The position numbers and the translations under genes were made by a program. Below, one piece after another: positions 45,313-56,741 of a stretch of 64,000 nt of DNA. Source of the stretch: Apium graveolens (Eukaryota; Streptophyta; Magnoliopsida; Apiales; Apiaceae); assembly GCF_009905375.1 (NCBI RefSeq), contig NW_027417080.1:1-64000 (forward strand), given 5' to 3'. The notes beneath the pieces were generated by a model. It was not told the origin of the DNA and made no database searches. It worked only from the letters and a program-made list of their open reading frames with translations. Each line of letters opens with the position of its first letter. Position 1 is the first letter of the stretch.

Positions 45313-48300
45313 TGTCACACCCCCAACTTAAACAGAAAAATAAATATAGCTATTACATCATTTTAATGAAGGATACACAACCAATCCAAGATCTTACAGT
45401 TTAGGGTTTGGAACAGCCCATCACTACCAGCTATTACATCTGATTACAAATACCGAATCCTCACAGCTATTATTACTTATTCTACCTGAGCTCGAACATA
45501 AGCATCAGCATCACAGGTCTTACGGGCAGTCTGCTTGAATCTAACCATAGCTGCTAGCTGTAATATCAGGGTAAAGCAAGAAGTGAGCCAAAAGCTCAAC
45601 AAGTGCTAACAGTACAACGCAAAACATAAATCGGGATATACCTTTAGGAATGACAATGGAAAGACATAATCAATGATAACGAGAGATAAAACTTATGTGA
45701 GTTGGCATCATTTTGCTTGCATCAAAACAATTTTAAAATCATTCTTAATCAAAATCATTTTATGACGCTACGGATTACAGCTGGTGATCAGCCGCGAAGT
45801 AATCCCGAACCTCGCTGGGTTCTAAAACATTATTGGGAATCCCTAGGCAACTTTTAAGCCTAATATAAGTGTGGAAAGGACTCGCGTCTCAGTCCAGATC
45901 CACCATTCAAAGAAAACATTTATCCCCCTTTGGGACTGAAAAATCCACATTTTAATCATTTTAAAAACTGATGCCGATTTATGACAAAATCTCTTTCGAC
46001 TGTAATCATTTTTATCAAGGGATTATAGATCAACTTGAAACACTGGAAATATGACACTAAATCTCAGGGCCATGATCCACTAGACTTTACTATATTAGGG
46101 TAATTGAGAGGTTTCCATAAACAAGAACTTTGACAAGGAAATTGAGCAAGGCTATTGGATAATATGAAAGAGTAATGCCAAACTAGGCTTAAAGCAATGG
46201 TTGTAGACAAGGTATAGGTATTAGAACATCAAGAAGATAAGCATCACTGGTTCCAATAGGATAGAGGTGTTAAAATATAAAGAAAGTGATCATCAGCTCA
46301 AGATATAACAGGGTATCAAGCTTTAGGGTAAGGATAGGGTTATCAAACAATCATGAATGAATTTAAGAAATGATTGGCTTTTAGGTATCAAGATAAAGTT
46401 TCTATCGAGGTTATTTCAAGAGTTGAATCAAAGCATCAGGGTGCAATATCAAGATTTCTCAGGGATCAATAGCATGATAATCAAAAGGATCAATAAAGTA
46501 TTATAACAAATCTCTATTTTCTCATGGCATTAAACTATCATGAAAGACTTTTGAACTACTTGCAATACGTACTCGAGGGTTCATGGCATCTCTATGTAAC
46601 TCAAAGATAAACAAAAGATACGCTTGATTTAAATATATCAAAATGACTCAGGATAATTGCATCGATATATATATGAACTGTTTACAGTAAATACGAAGGT
46701 CAAGTTGAATCACTTGCCTTGAGATAGACTGGTCTGGTCTGACTAGTAGGAGCAACAACTGGAGCTTCACTCGACTTTTATGGCAAGTTTTCCCTCGTCT
46801 CGAGATCCTACATAAATAATAATAATCCTCATTATAATATATTCTTACCATCTTAACCTATTTACAACCCGAAATTAAACATGGATGGCACTTAGGCCTA
46901 TACGCACTTAATTCATATCCACCATTATATTTTCAAATGTACACACGTAGCCACATAATCACATATCGTATATTAATACCAAATAACATCATATACACCA
47001 TAATGCCACACTAGGCTTGGATGATCTCGACTCACCACTTAAGTCACTTGGTCGCTAACTAAACAAAGTCTTCAAATTTGGGCTTCCTAACTCAATGTGC
47101 CTTTCCTAAATTATCCAAAACCTATTGACCCTCACTTGTGCCTTTTGCTCTAATGACCTTATACTATCTTACAACTATGGTGGTTGACCTAATACTCACT
47201 TCTAAGTGTTCTAAAGCTATGTGATAAGTGAAAGTGCTCACTGGTGCAAATTTCAGAATGGTAACTAAGGTTTCTTGAGTGCATTAGACACTCTTAAACT
47301 ACAAGTTTTTCTTCAAAATTTTTACACAAGACTCTCCTGACCTAAGGGCATCTCACAAGCTTGATGTGGCTCAAAGGCCTGGCTTGGGCCTTCTTGGGCC
47401 TAAGCTAAAAGTCCAAGGTTCCCCTGTTTTTCTGGGCAGAAAATGCCCTGACTTGAATTATCTTGTGACACATGGTTCAGCTCATATCCTATGAACTATG
47501 GTTGGAAAAACTTCTCTGACATACCCTCTAACTAAGACCCAATTGGGCCTAATGAGGGCCTACCCATGACATGGCCAAATCTCCCTATTTCTAAGTTGCA
47601 ACAAAACTGTCCCCTGCTGGACAGATTTTGTTATTCTACTTGTGCACCTAACCAAATGACATGCAAACCTCCAACCAACTCCTAAAACCTATTATATACT
47701 CCCCATACTAACTTCTGGTAGCTTGGGCCTCAAAGTGCACATCAATGACATGGTCAAAACTCACTCTAAACCTCAGGGTACTAAACTGATTTTTCTGCAG
47801 AAACTATAACTCTCATTTTTCCAAGGCTTTGACTTGACAAACCTATCTAACAACAACTCAAAACTTAAACAAAGACTTATACATGGTATTCTACTGAACT
47901 AACTCCCTTTTTCTCAAAATAACCTTGGTGAGATCATCCTTACCTAAGGTGCAACTATGGCAAAACAAAAGAGACTACTCTTTACAAATCACAAACCTTT
48001 AGGCTCTTGAAGCAACAAGATATATATATTTTTTTTATAATAGATAACCACGAATTATTACCATGCAATAAGAAGTATAAATCAATATTAATACATTATT
48101 CCTACTGAAATTAAGGCTCACTAACAACATGAATCTAAATGATCAAAACTTCCAAAAAAAATCAAAAGTGATTTACATGCATGCATGCTTTCGGATCTTT
48201 CAAGCCAAAGCAACATGATTTCCAAATAAATTTTTATCATAATTCAACATGCAAGCCTAACATGGATTACAACTAAATGATCAACTAGCATGCAAAAGGG

Positions 48301-49364
48301 TTTTATCAAGCTTTTACTATAAAATTCACGTTATCATCACAAAATACACAAAAATGTAACAAGGCAACAAAACACCATCCATTCGGCTCCTATCAAGTCA
48401 TGGCCGAATGGATTAGGGTAAGAACAACATTTCATAAGTGTAACACTCTTATGTCTAGCCATTCTTGACCCTATGATACTATATCTCATGGTGAAAGCCT
48501 TAGATTCACAAGAATCAAGGAGGTTCACTTTGAGTTTAACAAAAACATCACCATGCAAGGTCAAAACATAGGTTTTTCACTCTAAACTTTTGAAATATAT
48601 ATAAGAATAACATATAGGGAGTAAAATTACTTGGATATAAGATGATTGTTTGAGTGAGAGTTGAAGAAAGAAGGGGATGGGGCTCGGTTTTGGTGGTTGC
48701 CGAGAGGGGAGGGGAAAAACCGAGAGGTGAGGGAGGAGGGAGGGAGAAGAGAGTGAAGTGGTGGGGTGAAGTGAGGTGATGATCACTTCTTGGACTTGTT
48801 TTTATGCATTGATTTGACTATAATGTGAGTGGGTTTGAGATTTTACAAGAGTAACCCTCCAATATAGTTAGGTAGATTTGCATGCAAGGGTAAAGGGGTA
48901 AATTGGTTAGCAAAATGTGAGTTAGTGGGGTTGAGAATGTCTTCTTTGCCCTTTGATTAAATAGAAGAGAGTTTGCATGCAAGGTTATTCATGTAATTTG
49001 ATAAATATGACAACTAAAATTTATAATGATTTATTTTTATAAAATAAAATAACAAGTTCAAAAATTATAAAATTTATACCATAAATTAACTTGTATTTTT
49101 AGAGACTTTATAAAATCATTTTCAAAATTTGTGAACAAAATGCCTTTTAAAAGAAGATTTTTCCAAAGCTTAGAATATTCCTTATAAATCAAAAATAAAG
49201 AAATTAAATAAACTCTTGCTTTGAAAAATCATATACTACCCAAAGCAAATTTATAATGCAGAAATTTTCACTCACACAAACGTACAATCATTGAATATAT
49301 TTTCATTTGACTTAATATTATACCAAATTCACAAATAATATTACATAAAATGTCGGTCGTAACA
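45313..49364. mobile_element. 4.05-kb solo-LTR-like insertion in element B env-like ORF
   Basis: Bounded by TGTCACACCCCC...GGTCGTAACA and the perfect 5-bp duplication AGAGA (45308-45312, 49365-49369). No internal direct repeat of its ends, no PBS, no gag/pol. Best read as a solo LTR of a long-LTR (probably gypsy) family, with a non-autonomous element as alternative. A purine-rich block at 48640-48790 stands out. No gene was recognised inside. Confidence 0.8.
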
Positions 49365-49803
49365 AGAGACATCTTTATCAGTGTGTGGTGTCGTGGCATT
49401 ATTCTCAGGCAACTTAAAACAAGATTGTATATCATCACAATTTATGCAATAGTCCTTACCTTTGAGAGAGAAGGCAATAGTCATATCTGTGGAGTTGAAC
49501 TCTGCAGTTGTCCAAATCTCCTCAATCACCTCACAGTAGATGGTTGGGGCTTCCAGCATTGCATAGCTTAGTTTGCAGTTTTTGATGAAGTCCATCATCT
49601 TGTGATAATCAGAATGGGCTTCATTATTTTCAACCAAAGCTATGAAATTATTCTTTTCATAAACAAATCCTGTTTGAGACATAATTTTGACTACTGGTGC
49701 CATTGTTGTGAGTAGAGGTTGCAGAGAAAAACTTGAGAATTTAGAGAGAAAGAGAATAAGAATTGCAAGAAAGCGTAAAGTGAGAATAAGAGTTCAATTG
49801 GGC

Positions 49804-49810
49804 TTTTATA
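49804..49810 (-). promoter_or_regulatory. TATA box of internal promoter, element B
   Basis: Minus strand GAAAGTATAAAAGCCC, about 100 nt before the env-like ATG, followed by a C/T-rich leader without ATG. Conserved in position with element A. Confidence 0.6.
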
Positions 49811-49944
49811 CTTTCTTGAATTAAAACGTAAATAAAATGATTAAATGATACTTTTAAGTAAGTTACAGCCGTTCAAGAATAAATAAAACTGTAGAAATTC
49901 TGAAAACTACCTTAAATATAAATATATACAACACTGTATATCTG

Positions 49945-50165
49945 TATCAACGGTTGAGTAAAAGAATCAACAGTTGTGACTCACTTATAGTAACTGACGT
50001 GACACTTCAACGGATAAGGGAAATAGTTATCCGTTGATGAACAACACCATTTTATCCGTTGAAGGATAAAATTACCAGAAATGTATTTGTCTTTTAACGG
50101 ATAATGAACATCCGTTGATAGAACAATTTTGGCTTTCAACGGATAGAGAATATCCGTTGATAGGA
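49945..50165. promoter_or_regulatory. ATCCGTTGA/TCAACGGAT cluster upstream of env-like ORF, element B
   Basis: Inverted pairs TCAACGGATAA (50007-50017) / TTATCCGTTGA (50027-50037) and TCAACGGATA (50136-50145) / TATCCGTTGA (50151-50160), plus further single copies and a decayed pair near 50094-50119. Confidence 0.8.
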
Positions 50166-50244
50166 TAAGTCTTAATTAAAGCCAGCTTTGTTCTTGCAGC
50201 AAATTCATTTCAGGCTACAAGACAGATTATATAGATGACATAGA

Positions 50245-53200
50245 TTATGAATAATTAAGCATACCTAACTCACTTACTAATCTTGTGAATGTTGATTCAT
50301 CAAGTGGCTTGGTAAATATGTCTGCAATCTGCTTTTCACTTGGAACAAAATGAAGTTCCACTGTACCTTTCATCACATATTCCCTAATGAAGTGGTACTT
50401 GATATCAATGTGCTTGGTTCTTGAGTGCTGCACTGGATTTTCAGTAATGGCAATGGCACTTGTGTTGTCACAGAATATTGGAATTTTGTCAACAGTCAGA
50501 TCATAGTCAAATAGTTGATTCCTCATCCATAGTATTTGTGCACATCAACTACCAGCAGCAATGTACTCAGCTTCAGCTCTTGATGTGGAAACAGAATTCT
50601 GCTTCTTGCTTAACCATGATACAAGCTTGTTCCCTAGAAATTGACAGGTGCATGTTGTTCTTTTCATGTCTAATTTGCAACCTGCATAATCTGCATCTGA
50701 GTAGCCAATTAGATCAAAACCAGACTCTCTAGGGTACCAAATTCCTAGATTTGGAGTCCCCTTGAGATATCTGAAAATTCTTCTAATAGCCACTAAGTGA
50801 GATTCTTTAGGGTCAGCTTGAAATCTAGCACAGAGACATGTAGAAAACATTATATCAGGTCTACTAGCAGTTAAATATAAAAGTGAGCCAACCATGCCTC
50901 TATAACTTGTAATATCCACAGACTTTTCAGCCTTGTTTAATTCAAGCTTAGTGGCAGTGGCCATGGGAGTTTTTGCGGGTGAACAATCCATTAAGTCAAA
51001 CTTCTTTAAAAGATCATAAATATATTTAGTTTGACTAATGAAAATTCCACCACTAACTTGTTTAACTTGTAAACCAAGAAAGTAAGTTAGTTCTCCCATC
51101 ATGCTCATTTCATATTTACTTTGCATTAATTTATCAAACTTTTTACAAAGCTTATCATCTGTAGATCCAAATATAATATCATCTACATAAATTTGTACAA
51201 GTATCTTAGAGCCATTAACATTTCTAAAGAAGAGAGTTTTGTCAACAGTACCTCTTGTGAAGTGATTATCTAGAAGGAACTTTGACAAAGTCTCATACCA
51301 GGCTCTAGGTGCTTGCTTTAGTCCATATAGTGCCTTCAACAGATAATACACATAGTCTGGAAAATTTGGATCTTCAAAACCTGGAGGTTGGCTTACATAA
51401 ACTTCTTCCTCCAATTCCCCATTTAGAAATGCACTCTTGACATCCATTTGATAGACTTTGAAATTGGCATTAGCTGCATAGGCTAGAAAGATTCTGATGG
51501 CTTCAAGCCTGGCAACTGGAGCAAATGTTTCATCAAAATCTATTCCCTCTTGTTGAGAATAGCCTTTAGCAACCAATCTGGCTTTATTCCTTATGACAAT
51601 GCCATTTTCATCCATCTTGTTTCTGAATACCCATTTTGTGTCAATAGAACTCTTGTTCTTTGGCTTGGGTACCAACTTCCATACTTTGTTCCTCTCAAAT
51701 TGGTTTAGCTCCTCTTGTATTGCTAAAATCCAATCTGGATCCAATAGAGCTTCTTCCACTCTCTTAGGTTCCTCCTTTGATAGAAAGCTACTATACAGAC
51801 ATTCATCTTGAGTAGCCCTTCTAGTTTGTACTTTTGATGTAGCATCACCAATGATCAGTTCAAAAGGGTGATTCTTGGTCCATTTCCTTTGAGGTGGTAG
51901 ATTAGCCCTAGATGAGGTTGCCTCAGTATTGTCATGATGTGAGATAGAATGTTGATTTGTTGAAACTCCCCCTGAGTTGCTGATCCTTTGAAAGGAATTG
52001 GGAGCTCTATCAACTGATGAAGTGAATTGATTATCCGTTGACAGACTGTGATCAACGGATGCTTCATTATGAACTTCAACGGATGATGCACTTTGTCTTT
52101 CAACGGATGCTGCATTGCTTCTTTCAACGGAAGCTGAAATATGACTTTCAACGGATGCAGCATTCTGTGCATTATCCAAAGGCAGATTCTGAATTCTTCT
52201 TGAGATGCCTTCTTTATCATTCTCATCTTCACTATCATCACAGTATATCTCAATGTTGTCAAATTTGAGTCCTTCATGATGTCCCTCATCTGTTAGTCCA
52301 TCAATCTTTTTATCATCAAACACAACATGTACAGATTTCATGACAATGTTGGTTCTTAGATTGTAGACCCTATATGATTTTCCAGCAGAATAACCAACAA
52401 ATATTCCTTCATCAGTCTTTGCATCAAACTTCCCTTTGTGATCAGATTGATTCCTTAAGATGTAGCATTTGCAACCAAAGACATGTAGAAAGTTTAAAGT
52501 TGGTTTTCTTCTCTTGAATAATTGATAGGGAGTCATGCATTTTGCCTGATTGATTAGAGAAATATTCTGAATGTAACATGCACAGTTAACAGCCTCAGCC
52601 CAAAAATAAGTTGGGAGTTTTGACTCTTCAAGCATTGTCCTTGCAGTTTCAATTAGTGATCTGTTCTTCCTTTCTACCACACCATTTTGTTGTGGAGTTC
52701 TTGGAGCTGAGAACTCATGCATGATCCCACTTTCTTCACAGAACAACTTCATGGTTGAATTCTTGAACTCAGTTCCATTGTCACTCCTAATATTCCTTAC
52801 TTTGAAATTAGGATGATTGTTGACTTGCTTGATATGATTGATGATGATTTCACTAGCTTCATCCTTTGATCCAAGAAAATAAACCCATGAAAACTTTGAG
52901 AAATCATCTACAATCACTAGGCAGTATCTTTTCCTTGAAATTGACAATACATTGACTGGTCCAAAAAGATCCATGTGTAGAAGTTGTAGTGGTTCATCAA
53001 TTGTAGATTCAAGCTTCTTACTGGATGATACTTTCTTTTGCTTTCCTTTCTGACAAGCATCACACAGTCCATCCCTTGTGAATTCCACTAGAGGCATTCC
53101 TCTAACTAAGTCCTTTTTGACTAGATCATTCATTGTCTTGAAATTCAAATGGGACAGCTTCTTGTGCCATAACCAACTTTTAACTGGACTTGCTTTGCTG

Positions 53201-53589
53201 AGAAGACAAGTAATGGAATCTGCATCTGTAGAGTTGAAATCAGCTAAGTACACATTCCCTTTTCTAACTCCAGTTAGAACCACTTTATTGTCCTTTTTAC
53301 TTGTGACAATACAGGCTTCAGAATTGAAGGAAACAGTATTCCCTCTGTCACATAGTTGACTGATGCTCAATAAATTGTGTTTGAGACCATCAACCAATGT
53401 AACTTCATCAATGATGACATTTTCTTTTGAAATCAAGCCATATCCCATAGTGAATCCTTTGCTGTCATCTCCAAAGGTTATGCTAGGGCCAGCTCTCTCC
53501 TTAAACTCTGTGAGCAGGGTGAAATCTCCTGTCATGTGTCTTGAACAACCACTGTCCAAGTACCATAGATTCCTTCTTTGTCCCTGCAC
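50245..53589 (-). pseudogene. Element B pol (PR-IN-RT-RNase H), one nonsense codon
   Basis: 1,014 open codons then a single TGA (about 50542-50544), after which the same frame runs to 50245. Protease [15 protein letters not shown]-pre-integrase HHCC ([18 protein letters not shown]); integrase D,D35E ([31 protein letters not shown]); a linker rich in ASVE repeats; RT ([36 protein letters not shown]); RNase H ([21 protein letters not shown] | CAQILWMRNQ). The stop replaces the first Cys of the usual SCCAQ. All catalytic motifs are present, so this was a recent active pol. Its start lies in a different frame from the gag end. Confidence 0.93.
52031..52157. repeat. Motif cluster inside element B pol (IN-RT linker)
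   Basis: TTATCCGTTGA at 52031-52041 and TCAACGGATG-type copies at about 52052, 52075, 52097 and 52149, with one TCAACGGAAG. In the pol frame these encode repeated ASVE/ASVD and one STDN. Confidence 0.85.
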
Positions 53590-54312
53590 ACAACAAAATC
53601 AATCAAGTTGATTTTGGTACCCAAGTTTCCTTGGGTCCAGCCTTGTTAGTCTTTTTCCTAGACTTCATTCCTCCTGCATCTTTTGACTTAGGTAACTTTG
53701 GGTCAACCTTGGTCTCAGATGTGGTTGGTTGAAGTGTAGGGTTAGTCACAGAATCATTTAACACATTTGATTGAATTTGATAAGGCATAGGTTGTGCAAA
53801 CATGTTATTCCACATAGGCATATTGTATGGCATTTGAAGCATACTAAATGCAGTAAAATAAGGATTGTTAATATATGGCATGTTTGCAAAATGTGCATGA
53901 GGATTCTGGTGAGACATAACAGGCATAGCATGCAGAGGTGACATAGACATGTTAGGCATGGAGGGATTTGAAGGCATGGGAGCATTTTTAACAGATTTGC
54001 AATTATCAGATAGGTGATTAACACTTTTACAATGCACACAGCTTTTTCTAGGAGCATACCTATTAGGTGTGTAATTGTTATGTTTATTAATCCCTACCTT
54101 CCCATTTCTTTTAGATTTTCTTTTAGTTTCCTTCTTATCCTCAACCAACTTAAGCCTATCTTTTAGCTGATCGAAAGTCATGTGTCCTATATTCACCTTA
54201 CTGACATCTCTGGATGTGCTAGCTCCTTCTTTGACAAAGTTCTTGAGAGTTGAATCATTCTTTTTATTGAGATTTTTATTTTTAAAAGAACTTGCCTGTT
54301 TTAATTGATGAG

Positions 54313-54380
54313 CCTTCAACGGATGCTCCTTTTCTTCCTTCAACGGATAACTTTCATCATCCGTTGATTCCACATCCGTT
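54313..54380. repeat. Motif cluster inside element B gag
   Basis: TCAACGGATG, TCAACGGATAA, ATCCGTTGA and ATCCGTTGA within 68 bp; same arrangement in element A at 25883-25950. Confidence 0.85.
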
Positions 54381-56384
54381 GACAATCCATCAATTAATTT
54401 TAACTCCTTTTTGTTTTTCTTCCAGGCATCCTCACAGAATGATTCAATTCCCTGAATGTAACACCCCCAAATCCGGGGTCGGGGATCCGGGTTGTCACGA
54501 GTTCCATTTCCCTTAATAACACCCAATCTTAATAATTAATCAACTACTCTGTACTGTGACCCCACAATAAACACACACACCACAAGTTATAGTCTCAGAG
54601 ATGAACATCCAAAAATAATCACAAGTCATTTTATTCCACAATTATCTGCCAATACACCTTAAAAGGTTTTCTGAATAAATTTACATTTTCTTTGCCATTA
54701 TTACAATTCATAATATACATAAATCTGGTACATCGAAAGTTGAAAGCCTAGCCTATTGGTAGTTCCTACCTCAGCTACAGCGACATCAACGCCTATAGGA
54801 AACTGCGGAACGTTTCCTATCCGCTCGCGAATCGGGAGCTTGGTCATGTTCATCTTTTCTATCTGTTGTTGTGTGATGAAAGAAGAAAGTAAGGGTGAGC
54901 AACAAGCCCACCAAAATAATATGTATAATGATTTACAGTATATGAGCCTTCTCTTAGTACTCATGAAAGTCTTGGTCAAAAGAAATGAACCAAGTTTGAT
55001 ATCTTAATGCGATGAAGTCGCAAAATATTCAGTATATATACATATATACTTTTCAAAATCTTGGAAGTCCTCTTCCATGCATAATATACACAGAGTTCCA
55101 GTTTATAACTGTATAAAACTATCGTTGCAAGGTGATCTCATATATCTAACCTTGTCTCAACGTTTTTCTGAAAATCTTTGACATGCATAAGATAATCATT
55201 TACTAGATATAAGTTTAAAAGATGAAGTTACAAGATACTCCAATATACTTATATCTTTTCCAAATATTACTTGAACTACCACGGTTCAAGTTATAATTAG
55301 TTTCAAAAGTTCATCACATAGATGAGACTACAAGACCAGATTTGAATAGATTAAATCTTTAAAATATCATCAAAATAAAATGAAGTTACGAGATACTTCA
55401 TTTAATGCAAACATCATTTTGAAAACTTGACCCTGCCAACACTCAACAATCGCCCAACCGTAGCCTTTCTATCGAAGTGCTCTGGGTAGTGTTGCAGAAA
55501 TATCCAATTGGATGATGAACTCATTACGGGAGTTTGCCGCGCCAGGAAGACCACTTACGATGATCAGTCGTAGTAGTACAACCCCACCATTTTCTACATG
55601 TGGAGGAGAACCTGTCGGATTTACTTGTCAACCGAACACTGAACTCCTAAGGAATGGACCGCCTTAGCGGAACTTCCGGGCCATTTGGGCCAATATAATA
55701 AGGCTGGGCCGACGCTACTCGACCACTTACGCCACTCCTAGTTCAGATGAAATCCATGACTCTGAAACGTAAAGCTCGTCCCCCCTTTCCCCAAGTAGAA
55801 ACTTGTTGGTACGGCTCCACCAAGAAGTCGTATCTAGTTGAAAAGGAAAACTCACCAATATTTCCCAGGCGATGCCTGTTAATGGATTAACTTGTTCCAA
55901 GAATTTTACTTCCCGAGTGTTGGGTAAGTAATCAAAAACTCTTTTATCAGAATAACAACCTTGTTGCGAATATAAAATACACCACAGAGCCGGATCCCTC
56001 AGGTTTTGAGCGAGTATTTAAATCCCCTTCGAAAGGAGGATCTTAAATATAAAAATGAGTTTTGGGATCCGCTCTAACTTTTAAAAATTATTTTGAAGAC
56101 TCGAAAACATTTTTAAGAATGTTTGGAGTGATGCTGATTTAATAAAATAAATCAGTCCCAATATATAAAAATATCTGAATATTATTATTTAAATAATATT
56201 CCCATAAAGAATAATCTTTATAAAAATAATTGAAGTAGATGTTGTAAAACTTATACTTGAAATGACTCTTAAATAACCAAAGATATACTTATACGAAAGT
56301 AATATCTTTATTTGAATAATCAAAAGTAAGTTTGATTATCGACACATTATTCTTTAATAAAATAAAGAATATTATTAAATAATA

Positions 56385-56660
56385 AGCGGAGTTATAATAC
56401 CTCGAATGAATATTATAAATAATATTCATTAAATAAAATAACGGAGTCATACATCCTCAAATGAATATTTAAATAATATTCATCAAATAATATGAACTGA
56501 GTCATAAGCCCTCGAATAAATATTCAAATAATATTCAATAAATAATATAAAGGAGTCATAAGTCCTCGAATGAATATTCAAGTAATATTCAATAAATAAT
56601 ATAAATGAGTCATTAGTCCTCGAATGAATATTCAAGTAATATTCAATAAATAATATAAAG
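56385..56660. repeat. About 54-57-bp tandem repeats in solo LTR
   Basis: Five units of the form CCTCGAATGAATATTCAA ... ATAATATAAAGGAGTCATAAG, the last units nearly identical. Confidence 0.85.
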
Positions 56661-56705
56661 TTATCGAATAAACCTTATTCGAATAATAGTTTTGAAAACT
56701 ATAAC

Positions 56706-56741
56706 CATACATATATATAAATATATATATATATATATAAT
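56706..56741. repeat. TA microsatellite
   Basis: Runs of ATATATAT interrupted once by AAAT. Confidence 0.85.

Larger units (their letters stand above)
41135..49703 (-). pseudogene. Element B env-like ORF, split by a solo LTR
   Basis: Extra gene downstream of pol. ATG at 49703 (MAPVVKIMSQTG) runs to 49365, then the 4-kb insertion, then from 45312 to 41135: about 1,500 codons in one frame apart from two nonsense codons, TAA near 43518-43520 (element A has CAA, giving RQFQQ) and TAA near 41498-41500 (element A has ATACAAAAG). Layout: N-terminal globular domain with FSNCVMLELGSRLGNKAN and WAQEKRVLADLL; Ser/Thr/Pro-rich middle with STDKLN; Lys/Glu-rich C-terminal half; end block GAGERTWPLHRIL and HKSPHWLMEF. 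Twice the length I would expect for SIRE1 env-like. No clear membrane helix. Function unknown. Confidence 0.82.

Noticed and set aside
53590..53640. A 37-nt intron (GTACC...TGTGCAG) joining gag to pol
   Set aside because: Far shorter than plant introns; only the acceptor-like end is retained as a hypothesis.
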